From positions 23,945 through 87,944 of the forward strand of contig JAAXHH010000136.1 in assembly GCA_012270975.1 (NCBI GenBank): 64,000 nucleotides of DNA, written 5' to 3'. The notes under the pieces are model-generated. The model had not been told where the DNA came from, searched no databases, and saw nothing but the letters and a program-made list of their open reading frames with translations. Below are positions 34,377 through 42,966 of the stretch, one piece after another. How positions within the stretch are numbered: the stretch's first letter is position 1; each line of letters starts with the position of its first letter. This DNA comes from Candidatus Latescibacterota bacterium. GTDB lineage: Bacteria; JAAXHH01. The position numbers and the translations under genes are program-made.

Positions 34377-36227
34377 TTACGGCTCGCCGCGTTCCAGGAC
34401 GAAGGCTTCCATGGCGTAGTACTGGGGAAATCCCAGCTTGTCCAGGCGCCGTGCCGTGTGGGTATTGCGGTCCTGCACGCGCTCCCAGAACTCCCGGTCG
34501 TCGTACGCCCCCGGGAACATGGCGGTGTCCTTCTGGGACTCGTGTCGGAAGATGGCCTGGATCTTGCGCTGGAGGTCTTCATAGGAAAGGGGGATGAAAA
34601 CGTCCGCCTCGTCCACTTCCCACTCCTGCCAGGCGCCCCGGTACAGCCATACTTCCGGGTTCGTCCCGTCGTAGACGGCGAGGGCCTGGTCGATGACTTC
34701 CTTGCACACGCGATGGGTGCCGTGGGGGTCGGACAGGTCTCCGGCGACGAAGACGACCTCGGGGCGGATTTCATTCAGCAGGTTCAGCACGATGCCGACG
34801 TCGTCCTCGCAGACGGGGTTTTTCTTCACCTGTCCGGTTTTGTAGAAGGGCAGGTCCAGGAACCGTGTCTTCTCCGGTGGGATGTTCACCGTCGACGCCG
34901 CCGCGATGGCCTCGGACCGGCGGATGTTGGTCTTGATGACCTGTACCTCGGGGATGTCGACCTGTCCGGGTTGTTTCGCCGCGAGGAAGGACCGGACCGT
35001 GTCCACGATGCCGTCGAACCGTTCGTGCGGGCAGCCCAGGTCGCGGAAGGTCAACCCGATGAAGTCGATGAGCCGTTTCACGTCCTCGTCGAATACGGCG
35101 ATGTTGCCGCTGGTCATGTAGGCGATGGTGATGTCGTTTCCGACGGCGGACAGGCGGAACAGCGTGCCGCCCATGGAGATGACATCGTCGTCCGGGTGGG
35201 GCGAAAAGCAGATGCACCGCTTGCCGGTGAACAGGTCCTGGCGCCCGTATATCTTGGCGCGGACCGCGTCGAAGGTCTTCCGGTTCAGCTCGTCGACCGA
35301 CTGGACGGTGTCGACCAGGGAGTAGAGATCGTGGGCGTTGTAATCCCGCCGCTGCAGGTGCAGCACCGGCTTGTCCGTCCGCTCGCACAGCCAGAGCACG
35401 GCCCGCCGCGAAAGCTGGTCGGTCCAGTCCACCGCGTGGTTGTTCAGCCAGGGCAGCTTGACGCGGGTAAGTTCGCTCGATGCGGCCGGGTCGATGAAAA
35501 CCGTGGCGTTCGGATGGTTCTGCAGGTAGCTGGCCGCGACGAGGGGACTCACCTCGCCTTCGACGGCCTCCCGGACGATGGGCGCCTTGTGCTCCCCCGT
35601 GGCCATGAGGATGATCCGCTCCGCGTCGAGGATGGTGCCGACGCCCATGGTCACGGCCTCGATGGGCACGTTCTCTTCGCCATGGAAACTGGAGGCCGCG
35701 TCCTTGCGCGTGATCTCGTCCAGCCGGATCAGGCGGGTCCGGGTATCGGGCAGCGAGCCGGGCTCGTTGAAACCGATATGCCCCGTTCGCCCGACGCCCA
35801 GAAGCTGGATGCCGATGCCGCCCACGGCACGGATGCGTTCCTCGTACCAGTCGCAGTGTTCCTCGATTTCTTCCGGTGCCAGGTCGCCCAGGGGAACGAA
35901 GATCTGGTCGTCCGGTATGTCGACGTGGTCGAAGAGGTATTCCCGCATGTACCGGTGATAGCTCTGCGCCGACTGTCTCGACATGGGGTAGTATTCGTCG
36001 AGGTTGAACGTGACGACGTTCTCGAAACTGACGCCGCCGCGATGAAACGCGATGAGTTCACCGTATACGTCGATGGGCGTGGAGCCCGTGCAGAGGCCGA
36101 GTACGGCCAACTGGCCCTGCTCGCCGCGGCCCCTGGCGTAATCGACGATTTCGCGGGCGACCGTCTTCGACAGCGTCTTGTGGTCCGGACAGACTACGAT
36201 GGGGATATGTTCGGTGCTGGGATGCAA
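34377..36227 (-). CDS. Glucosamine-6-phosphate deaminase fused to PIG-L/LmbE-type deacetylase
   Basis: A 616-residue two-domain protein. Residues about 10-290 are a NagB sugar-phosphate isomerase/deaminase (LCTGSTPIDVY, TFNLDEYYPMS, GRTGHIGFNEPGS). Residues about 335-616 are a PIG-L N-acetylglucosaminyl-deacetylase domain with the metal motif FSPHPDDDVISMGG and DLSDPHGTH. One polypeptide could thus deacetylate an amino sugar and then deaminate it to a fructose phosphate, short-cutting amino-sugar use. Similar fusions are known in Bacteroidota. A 19-base tandem repeat lies just upstream. Confidence 0.9.
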   Translation of the reverse strand: MHPSTEHIPIVVCPDHKTLSKTVAREIVDYARGRGEQGQLAVLGLCTGSTPIDVYGELIAFHRGGVSFENVVTFNLDEYYPMSRQSAQSYHRYMREYLFDHVDIPDDQIFVPLGDLAPEEIEEHCDWYEERIRAVGGIGIQLLGVGRTGHIGFNEPGSLPDTRTRLIRLDEITRKDAASSFHGEENVPIEAVTMGVGTILDAERIILMATGEHKAPIVREAVEGEVSPLVAASYLQNHPNATVFIDPAASSELTRVKLPWLNNHAVDWTDQLSRRAVLWLCERTDKPVLHLQRRDYNAHDLYSLVDTVQSVDELNRKTFDAVRAKIYGRQDLFTGKRCICFSPHPDDDVISMGGTLFRLSAVGNDITIAYMTSGNIAVFDEDVKRLIDFIGLTFRDLGCPHERFDGIVDTVRSFLAAKQPGQVDIPEVQVIKTNIRRSEAIAAASTVNIPPEKTRFLDLPFYKTGQVKKNPVCEDDVGIVLNLLNEIRPEVVFVAGDLSDPHGTHRVCKEVIDQALAVYDGTNPEVWLYRGAWQEWEVDEADVFIPLSYEDLQRKIQAIFRHESQKDTAMFPGAYDDREFWERVQDRNTHTARRLDKLGFPQYYAMEAFVLERGEP

Positions 36228-36261
36228 GGGGCGTCCTGAAAACGATGTTATCGGTATCCGA

Positions 36262-36299
36262 ATGTACTGATTCCCAAGTTATGTACTGATTTCCAAGAT
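36262..36299. promoter_or_regulatory. 19-bp tandem direct repeat upstream of the nagB fusion
   Basis: ATGTACTGATTCCCAAGTT (36262-36280) is followed directly by ATGTACTGATTTCCAAGAT (36281-36299), 17 of 19 bases identical. The pair lies 35-72 bases before the start codon of the fusion gene, where a direct-repeat operator would lie about two helical turns apart. Confidence 0.6.
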
Positions 36300-36341
36300 T
36301 GTACGACTACAGGACCGGTGGCCGCGTATCGTGGCTATGGC

Positions 36342-36971
36342 TCACGGCTGTTTTTCACCCGCGGCCACGAATATCCCGATACGGGCGAAATCGTCGCAGC
36401 AGGTCGACTGCACTTCGCAGCAGGATCCGGCGTTGTCGACCCCTACGCCAGTCAGTCCCGCGGCCTCAAACCACTTCTTTATATCTGATCTGCTGAACCC
36501 CAGCCAGCGGTCGTGGTGTTCTTCGCGCAGAAACTCGAAGTCGTGCTCGTCCGCGTCCGTGATCACTAGTTTGCCACCGGGTTTCAGGATTCTGGCCATT
36601 TCCCTGATGGCGTCCGGCGGGGATTCAACGTGGTGGAGGCACATGTTGGCAAACGCATAGTCGACCGTTTCATCGGGAATGGGCAGATCCTCCGCACTCC
36701 CGATGCGATAGTCGATCACGTCGATGTCGGCGAACTTTCGCTTCATTTCGTTCAGGATTACTTCGGACTGATCGACCGCGATGACCCGCAGCCCCGCCTG
36801 GACCAGGCCCTGTGATATAAAGCCGGTACCCGCGCCGATGTCCGCGGCGACGCAGCCTCTTTCGACCTCGGCGGCAGCCAGGGCGCCCACCCTGACGTCA
36901 TCGGAGTAATAGTTTTCGCGCATTTCGTCCCAGTCCGGGGCGACGCGGTCGAAGAAGTCCTTGCTGCTCAC
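36342..36971 (-). CDS. Class I SAM-dependent methyltransferase with C-terminal cysteine pairs
   Basis: A 209-residue methyltransferase. Motif I is VAADIGAGTGFISQGL, motif II/III VIAVDQSEVIL and ANMCLHHVESP, and post-motif LKPGGKLVITDADEHDFEFL. The tail has the unusual GSCCEVQSTCCDDFARIG, two adjacent-cysteine pairs that could bind a metal or metalloid. The substrate is unknown; methyltransferases of arsenic and of quinones share this core. GTG at 36971 is the start. It is divergent from the isomerase gene. Confidence 0.85.
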   Translation of the reverse strand: MSSKDFFDRVAPDWDEMRENYYSDDVRVGALAAAEVERGCVAADIGAGTGFISQGLVQAGLRVIAVDQSEVILNEMKRKFADIDVIDYRIGSAEDLPIPDETVDYAFANMCLHHVESPPDAIREMARILKPGGKLVITDADEHDFEFLREEHHDRWLGFSRSDIKKWFEAAGLTGVGVDNAGSCCEVQSTCCDDFARIGIFVAAGEKQP

Positions 36972-37140
36972 TGGTGTGCTGTCCTTTGTGCCCTTGTCGC
37001 AGGATCGCCTTGTAATTACGTTCGTTCGGTATACATATATATGAAATTACATCCAAAAGTGTCAATTTCTTCACGCAGTGGGTTATTCAAACCCCTAATT
37101 TACTCAAATCATTAGACTAATTGAACCACGTGGACAATCA

Positions 37141-37995
37141 ATGCGACTCTGTCTGGATAGTTTCGTCCCGCCCCTGGACCGGATAACCACGGGTACGGCC
37201 AAATGGGTCCGGGAACTGGGTTTCTCCGTTGTCGGCGTGGACCTGGAACCGGCCGTGTCCGTCGATGTGGAAGGATGCCGCGCAGTCCGGGCGATTCTGG
37301 AGGCGGAAGGCGTATCCATCGGACAGGTGTGGAGCGTCGATACCCCGCTGGTGCGCCCGGACCCAGGTGAATCCGCGGCCCATCTGCGGCTCCTGCGGGA
37401 TCGCATTCCCCTGGCCGCGGCCCTCGGCTGCCGCGTGCTCCTTACAGAGGCCGGCGGCCTGCACCCCGCGAACCCATGGTTTCCTCATCCGGAGAATCAC
37501 GGCGAAGCGGCGCTGGAGCGCCTCATAGAAGCATTGAAGGAGGTCGCGCCGTACGCAGCGGACCACGGAGTGACCGTCACGCCGGAGATGTCGCTGATGA
37601 CGATCCTGTCCACGGTGGCCCGGGCAGAGACGCTGGCGGCACAGATAGGCCACCCCGGCGTCGGCATCAATTTCGATCCCGCCAACATCCTGAATCCGCT
37701 GTCCCTCTACGATTCCGGGACATTGATAGACGACGCCTTCGACCGCCTGGGAAGCCGGGTCGTGAACGTCCACGCCAAGGACGCGGCGCCTCGAAACGTG
37801 CCCCTTATCGTGCACCTCGAGGAGCAACCCGCCGGGCAGGGTGTGCTGGACTACGAACGCCTGCTGCGCCGCGCGGCATCCCTTCCGGAATGGACTTGCG
37901 TGGTCATAGAGCACCTGACCGACTATGGCCAGGTGGCGGAGGTCAGGCGGTTCCTGATGGAATCAGCCGCAAAGGCGGGAGTGCGTTTCGGGTGA
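37141..37995 (+). CDS. Sugar phosphate isomerase/epimerase family TIM-barrel protein
   Basis: A 284-residue xylose-isomerase-like (AP endonuclease 2 family) barrel. Metal ligands are suggested by VTPEMSLMTIL, VGINFDPANIL, RVVNVHAKDAAPRN and VVIEHLTDYGQ, giving the usual Glu-Asp-His-Glu set. Substrates in this family range from inosose to hydroxypyruvate, so none is named. It starts a rightward unit from an AT-rich divergent region (36972-37140) and converges on the dioxygenase gene. Confidence 0.8.
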   Translation: MRLCLDSFVPPLDRITTGTAKWVRELGFSVVGVDLEPAVSVDVEGCRAVRAILEAEGVSIGQVWSVDTPLVRPDPGESAAHLRLLRDRIPLAAALGCRVLLTEAGGLHPANPWFPHPENHGEAALERLIEALKEVAPYAADHGVTVTPEMSLMTILSTVARAETLAAQIGHPGVGINFDPANILNPLSLYDSGTLIDDAFDRLGSRVVNVHAKDAAPRNVPLIVHLEEQPAGQGVLDYERLLRRAASLPEWTCVVIEHLTDYGQVAEVRRFLMESAAKAGVRFG

Positions 37996-38080
37996 GACGC
38001 GGGATCAGGCGCCCATACGGAAGCACCCGCGGCGCGCGTGAAGCGGCACCAATCGATTCCTGACGCGCTACCCCTGCGCC

Positions 38081-39052
38081 TTACGCGCAGAGCTCGTGGT
38101 CCCTGCTCCACCGGTTGAAGGACGGGTTGGGCAGACCGGCGAGAGCGTCCCTAGCATCCACCCACATCTGGTTCCACGCGACGGGATCGGTCAGGATCCG
38201 CTCCGGGCTGGCCTTGCTGCGTGCTACGAACCCCGGGAAGGCGCCCCGGCCCGAGGCCTGGCCGATGGGGTTGTACCGCAGGTCGTAGCTCCACCGGATC
38301 TCGTTGCTCTGGTTGGGCAGCGACGAGTGGCAGGTGTGCTTGTGCAGGAACAGGACGTCGCCGGGCTGGGTCGGCTGGGGTACGGCGGCGGAACGGTCCT
38401 TCACCTTCTCGGGGATTTCGAGACCCCAGATATCGGGGCAGTGGTGGAGCAGGCCGTCGCGGTGGCTTTCGGGGATGACGGTCAAGCATCCCTGTTCGAC
38501 CGTGGCCTCCTTCAGGGAGAACCAGACCGTCAGCATGTCGGTGTCGTCGGCTTCCTTCGTAACCACTCCGTTATCCTGGTGCCACGGGGATATGCCGAGT
38601 TGAATGCGGCCCGTGCTGGGGTTGATGGGCGTCAGGTGCTCGGGCAGCTTGATGCGCACGTGCTGGACCGGATTGGAGTAGATCTCCGGACCAATGAAGG
38701 CCTCCACGGCATCGAGGAGCCGCGGGTTGGTCAGGACGTTGAACACCGCGGGACCGCACCAGAAGGGGGTGTCTTCCTTTATATTTCCCTGGGGCAGGGT
38801 GAAATCGAAGTACTGGGCGTGGACCATGCCGCTTTCACCCCAGACTTTCGTGATGCGTTCGCCGAAAGGCAGGTCTTCGTACTTCGATTCGATTCTGCCG
38901 GCCAGGAAGAGCTCTTCCGCCAGTTGATCGAGCACGTTTCCGTACTCCTCGATCACGGGGTCCAGCACTTCTTCCTGATCCAGCAGGCCCCGCACCATCA
39001 GGTAACCCTGGTCTTCGAAAAAGGCCATCTGTTCGTCGGTAATGGGTGACAT
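38081..39052 (-). CDS. Phytanoyl-CoA dioxygenase (PhyH) family protein
   Basis: A 323-residue Fe(II)/2-oxoglutarate-dependent oxygenase. The iron-binding HxD is in ISPWHQDNGVV, the distal histidine lies in KHTCHSSLPNQS, and the 2-oxoglutarate arginine in NEIRWSYDLRY. The start ATG at 39052 has GGGAGG upstream. The substrate is unknown; members hydroxylate lipids, ectoine and many other small molecules. A second, distinct PhyH gene is at 62.4 kb. Confidence 0.9.
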   Translation of the reverse strand: MSPITDEQMAFFEDQGYLMVRGLLDQEEVLDPVIEEYGNVLDQLAEELFLAGRIESKYEDLPFGERITKVWGESGMVHAQYFDFTLPQGNIKEDTPFWCGPAVFNVLTNPRLLDAVEAFIGPEIYSNPVQHVRIKLPEHLTPINPSTGRIQLGISPWHQDNGVVTKEADDTDMLTVWFSLKEATVEQGCLTVIPESHRDGLLHHCPDIWGLEIPEKVKDRSAAVPQPTQPGDVLFLHKHTCHSSLPNQSNEIRWSYDLRYNPIGQASGRGAFPGFVARSKASPERILTDPVAWNQMWVDARDALAGLPNPSFNRWSRDHELCA

Positions 39053-39411
39053 CACAACCTCCCTATCGCTTCAGGCGGGGTTTTTTGTGCGTCGTCCGCT
39101 TTTCGGTTGCGTCAACATATAGACAAGAAATCGGCGCTTCAGCGGTATATTGTGGATGGAAACCGGGTTCGGCGAAAGCCCCGGACGAAACGGGAGATTC
39201 CGCGGACGGTCCGCGCTCCATCGCGTTCAGTCAGGTTCGGCAGTACGCGAAACATGGGCTTGAATACCTGGCGTTGTAAGCCAGTTTTATTATAGCGACC
39301 GTTCGGACCGCGCGCAAGGGTAAGATAACCCGTGGTTTTCTTGAATGTTACCAGGTTTTTGTTGGCGGCGCCCGCGTCATGTCCGATCCGCCAAGATGAC
39401 CCGAAGGTGCC
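39053..39411. other. Divergent intergenic region between dioxygenase and sigma-factor genes
   Basis: These 359 bases separate the leftward PhyH gene and the rightward ECF sigma gene. Short open frames here have no family features. An AT-rich stretch near 39285-39300 (TTTTATTATAGC) might hold the sigma-gene promoter, but no clear -35/-10 pair was found. Confidence 0.4.
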
Positions 39412-39996
39412 GTGAAAATGCCCGATACCCATCGATCCGGTGAGCTCAGGGAGCATGCGCCGGAAAACAGGCAGGAGATCTTTCGAAGGCTGTTCGATGC
39501 CTGGCACGGGCGCATCTACCAGACCTGCTACCGGCTCATGGGAAATCCACAGGAGGCGGAGGACATAACCCAGGATGTTTTCGTTCGCGCCATGCAGGCT
39601 TACGACCGTTTTCGAGGGGACGCCGACCCGGGCACATGGCTCTACCGGATCGCCGTCAACCAGTGCCTCAATGTCCGGCGCCGGAAACGCCGGCTGCAGT
39701 GGCTGACCCTGGATTTCTGGAACGAGGGCGCCGACGATTCGGCGGTGCTCCGGGACCGGAGCGCCAGCGTCGAGGAGGATATCCAGCAGGCGGACCGGGA
39801 ACGCATCGTCGGGAAGGCTATCGACGCGCTCCCCGAGCGACAGCGCACCGCCCTGATCCTCTCCCATTTCGAGCGCATGTCCTACAAGGCCATCGCCGAA
39901 GCCATGGACTGTTCGCCTTCCGCGGTGGAGTCCCTGCTGCACCGGGCCAAGACCAATCTGGGCAGGCGCCTTCGGCCGCACCTGGACGAACTTTAA
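39412..39996 (+). CDS. ECF-type RNA polymerase sigma factor
   Basis: A 194-residue sigma-70-family factor with only regions 2 and 4. Region 2 shows NPQEAEDITQDVFVRAMQAY and GTWLYRIAVNQCLNVRRRKR; region 4 shows LPERQRTALILSHFERMSYK and SPSAVESLLHRAKTNLGRRL. GTG at 39412 is the start. The downstream zinc-finger anti-sigma gene is in the same direction, the standard ECF arrangement. Target promoters probably include the envelope/efflux genes that follow. Confidence 0.92.
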   Translation: MKMPDTHRSGELREHAPENRQEIFRRLFDAWHGRIYQTCYRLMGNPQEAEDITQDVFVRAMQAYDRFRGDADPGTWLYRIAVNQCLNVRRRKRRLQWLTLDFWNEGADDSAVLRDRSASVEEDIQQADRERIVGKAIDALPERQRTALILSHFERMSYKAIAEAMDCSPSAVESLLHRAKTNLGRRLRPHLDEL

Positions 39997-40210
39997 TCCA
40001 GTGGGAACGACATACCCCGTCACGCAGCATAAAAAACGATAAAATCCGAATGGTTTGGACTGACGGGTTGTCTAAGCGTATAAGAAGAAGATGGAAACGC
40101 GCGATGGCCCTGCGATCCGTCCGCAAAGTCTAAACGACACAAACGCAAACGATGTATGGAACTCGAACGACGTATAGAACGCAGCGACCCAAATCAGGCG
40201 GGTGCCTACA

Positions 40211-40705
40211 ATGAATCATCGTTTCCTTGAAGATCGCCTTTTCCTCTATATCGACGGGGATCTGCCATCTGAAGATCAGGCACGGTGCGAGGAACACCTG
40301 CGTACCTGTCCCCGGTGCCGGGAGCGGGTCGACGCGCTGCGTGCGACCTGGAACTCCGACACGCTTATGCGCGTATCCGGTCCCACCCTGCGGCTTCGCA
40401 CGCGTTTCGAAGCGGCCCTCCGGGGCGAAGCGTCCGTCGAATCCGGCCTGGCGGCTGGCACGAAGCTGGACTGGCTCGTCCGGCCGGCGCTGATGGCCGC
40501 CACGCTGGCCGTGGGTATCGTGATCGGCGCCTATCTCGGAAGCGGTCCCAACGGAGAAACAGCGCAGGTGGAAACACCGGCGGCGGATTCGAACGTGCTG
40601 GCTTTCTCGCTTGCGGAAGACTTGCAGGACGTCACTGCCGAATCGGTCGGCCAGGAATACCTGTTGCTGGACTGGGACGCCCCCCTGGACGATCCCGGAC
40701 GGTAG
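40211..40705 (+). CDS. Membrane-anchored zinc-finger anti-sigma factor
   Basis: A 164-residue protein. The N-terminal ZAS/zf-HC2 motif is ARCEEHLRTCPRCRERVDAL (His-x3-Cys-x2-Cys). One transmembrane helix at about 95-115 (PALMAATLAVGIVIGAYLG) divides it from an extracytoplasmic tail. It would hold the sigma factor until an envelope signal arrives. A GTG three codons upstream is possible. The 214-base gap after the sigma gene has no convincing gene. Confidence 0.85.
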   Translation: MNHRFLEDRLFLYIDGDLPSEDQARCEEHLRTCPRCRERVDALRATWNSDTLMRVSGPTLRLRTRFEAALRGEASVESGLAAGTKLDWLVRPALMAATLAVGIVIGAYLGSGPNGETAQVETPAADSNVLAFSLAEDLQDVTAESVGQEYLLLDWDAPLDDPGR

Positions 40706-40778
40706 CTGTATGGTAAGGATTAACTTCGAGGCGATTGACAGGTAGTTTGAAGCCTTTTGCAAGGAACGGTCCGGACAG

Positions 40779-41237
40779 ATGAAGAAAAAGCTGATCATAT
40801 GGGGCGTGGTCCTGCTGACGGTCATCAACCTCGCTTCGCTGGCGACCCGCGCATATCACCGCTGGGGCGACGACGAGCGGCGCGGCCGGGAAAGCCGGCG
40901 CGAGGCCCGGATGTCCGTAACCGAACGCCTGGGGCTCACCGAAGCCCAGGCGGAACAGGTCAGGGCGATGCGCGCCGAACTCGGGGAACGGATGACCCCC
41001 TACCGGGAAGCGTACCGCGACAGGCGGGACCGGCTGTACGATCTGCTCATGGCGCCGGATGCCGACCGCGGAGAGGTAGACCGGATCAAGGCGCAGATGG
41101 ATTCGCTGCAGGCGGAGCGGGAAGCCATCGTATTTGAATACATCCTGGCGCACAAGGAAGTGTTGACTCCCGAGCAACAGACTAAGTTCTTCACCATGGT
41201 CAAGGAGCGGTTCCGGAACGGATACAGGCGGAGATAG
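40779..41237 (+). CDS. Spy/CpxP-like periplasmic protein (metal-resistance fold)
   Basis: A 152-residue protein with an N-terminal signal or anchor (LIIWGVVLLTVINLASLATR), then an all-helical charged body with LGLTEAQAEQVRAMRAELGE and LTPEQQTKFFTMVKERF, the twin LTxxQ motifs of the Spy/CpxP/CnrX group. It may sense or chaperone misfolded or metal-stressed envelope proteins. It lies between the anti-sigma and RND genes. Confidence 0.85.
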   Translation: MKKKLIIWGVVLLTVINLASLATRAYHRWGDDERRGRESRREARMSVTERLGLTEAQAEQVRAMRAELGERMTPYREAYRDRRDRLYDLLMAPDADRGEVDRIKAQMDSLQAEREAIVFEYILAHKEVLTPEQQTKFFTMVKERFRNGYRRR

Positions 41238-41304
41238 CGGGACGGGCCCGCGGAAAGGCGCGCCGTTTATTCCGGTGCGCAGGAACGACCCGATCCAGGT
41301 AAGG

Positions 41305-41310
41305 TATAAT
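41305..41310 (+). promoter_or_regulatory. Possible promoter of the RND efflux genes
   Basis: A perfect TATAAT stands 75 bases before the adaptor start. No TTGACA-like box is 17 bases upstream; GGAAC, an ECF-type -35 core, is at 41282-41286 instead. It may be an ECF-influenced promoter or chance. Confidence 0.35.
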
Positions 41311-41384
41311 GGAATAGCCTGCCAGGCGGGCAGCGAGTAGACAAGACCGGAGTGCACCGGATCTTACAATTGAAGGAGCAGTTC

Positions 41385-42884
41385 ATGTTCAAGCGGTTCG
41401 GAATGAGAAAACTGGCGTCCTGGTCGGTGGCGTTGGCCATGGCGGGGACCTTCGCCTGCGGCGGCGGCGAGGAGGAAGCGGAAGACAACGCTGCGCAGAA
41501 TCAGCGCGGCGGACGGCCCGGCATGGGCGCCATGGCGCGCACCGGGGCCTCCATACCGGTCGAGGTGAAAACCGTGGGCCGGGGCAATATCGCCGCGACC
41601 CTGCTTACCTATACGTCGCTGGAGGCGGAGCGGCACGTGGACGTCGTATCCCGAACGCAGGGGCTCGTGAAGACCATCCTGGTCGAGGAGGGCGACCGCG
41701 TGGAGGAAGGCCAGCCGCTGGCTCAGCTCGATACCGACGCGCTGGAATTGACGCTGCAGGAGCGGGAAGTGAACATGAACAGCCTGGAATCGAACTACAA
41801 TCGATCCCAGGAACTGCTGGAACAGGAACTGCTCAGCAGCCAGGAATTCGAACAGACCAAGTTTCAGTACGAGGCGGCCCGGACGCAGTACGAGTCGGCG
41901 CAGTTGCAACTGGCCTACGCCACGGTCCGAAGCCCCTTCGCCGGCATCATCACGGAGCGACTGATCGAGGTGGGCAACCTGGTGAACGCGAATGACGTGG
42001 TGTTCCGCACGGCGGATCTCGACCCGCTGCTCGCCCGCATCTACGTGCCCGAAAAGGACATCGGACAGGTCCGCGCGGGACAGTCGGTGCGCATCAATGT
42101 CGAAGGATCGGACCAGACCCACACGGGACGGGTCGCCCGGATAAGTCCCATCGTGGATCCCCAGAGCGGTACGGTCAAGGTCACGGTGGAAATCCGGGAT
42201 CGCAGGGGCACGCTGAGACCGGGCATGTTCACCACGGTCAACCTGGTGATCGCGATCAACGAAAACGTATTGCAGATCGAGAAGAAAGCGCTGGTGGCGG
42301 AAGCCGAGGGATCCTACGCGTTCCTGTTCCAGGACGGCACGGCCGAGAAGCGGCTCATCGAGTTGGGTATCGCGGAGGGGGATTACGTGGAAGTGCTGTC
42401 CGGCCTGTCCGATGGGGATTCCATCATCACCGTGGGTCAGGAGGGACTGCGTAACGGGGCGCCCGTCCGCATTGCCGGGCAGTCCCCGCCCGCCGCGGAA
42501 GGGATGGCAGGCGGTATGGGCGGAGGTGCCGAAGGCATGGGCGGCGGACCAGGCGGTCGTCCCGCGGGCATGGGAGGATCGCGCGGTGGATCAGCCGACG
42601 CGCCGGCGGCGAGTCCGGCAGCCTCGGGTGAAAGCCGGGAAGGTTCGGTACAGCGCCCGGCGGCACAGGAAGGCAATGCCGGCGCACGCGGCAACCGGAT
42701 GATGGCCATGGACCTGGAACAGATGAAGGAGCGGATGTTCCAGAACCCCCAGATCAAGGCGGCATACGACAAGCAGGTGGAGGAAGACCCGGCTTTCGCG
42801 CGTGACGAAGAACGGCAACGGACGTTCCTGATCCAGCAGATGCGCCAGATGCGTGCGCAGCGCGGAGGGGGACAGCCGCAGTAG
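41385..42884 (+). CDS. RND efflux periplasmic adaptor subunit (HlyD/AcrA family)
   Basis: A 499-residue adaptor linking an inner-membrane pump to an outer-membrane channel. A signal ending FACGGGEE, perhaps lipidated, is followed by the barrel-sandwich (VVSRTQGLVKTILVEEGDRV), a helical hairpin (about 125-180), the second lipoyl half (LQLAYATVRSPFAGIITERL) and beta-barrel domains. The last 130 residues are a Gly/Met-rich, low-complexity tail ending in a charged helix, beyond the normal family length. AAGGAG fixes the ATG at 41385. Confidence 0.92.
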   Translation: MFKRFGMRKLASWSVALAMAGTFACGGGEEEAEDNAAQNQRGGRPGMGAMARTGASIPVEVKTVGRGNIAATLLTYTSLEAERHVDVVSRTQGLVKTILVEEGDRVEEGQPLAQLDTDALELTLQEREVNMNSLESNYNRSQELLEQELLSSQEFEQTKFQYEAARTQYESAQLQLAYATVRSPFAGIITERLIEVGNLVNANDVVFRTADLDPLLARIYVPEKDIGQVRAGQSVRINVEGSDQTHTGRVARISPIVDPQSGTVKVTVEIRDRRGTLRPGMFTTVNLVIAINENVLQIEKKALVAEAEGSYAFLFQDGTAEKRLIELGIAEGDYVEVLSGLSDGDSIITVGQEGLRNGAPVRIAGQSPPAAEGMAGGMGGGAEGMGGGPGGRPAGMGGSRGGSADAPAASPAASGESREGSVQRPAAQEGNAGARGNRMMAMDLEQMKERMFQNPQIKAAYDKQVEEDPAFARDEERQRTFLIQQMRQMRAQRGGGQPQ

Positions 42885-42966
42885 CAGTAGCATTAGCACG
42901 GCGGCTCTTCGCGGAAGATGAACGCGGACCTATACACATTTCGGAAGGCAACACGGTAATCCATAC

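Noticed and set aside
40050..40133. 27-codon very basic peptide between sigma and anti-sigma genes
   Set aside because: No ribosome site, no family; too short to support as a gene.
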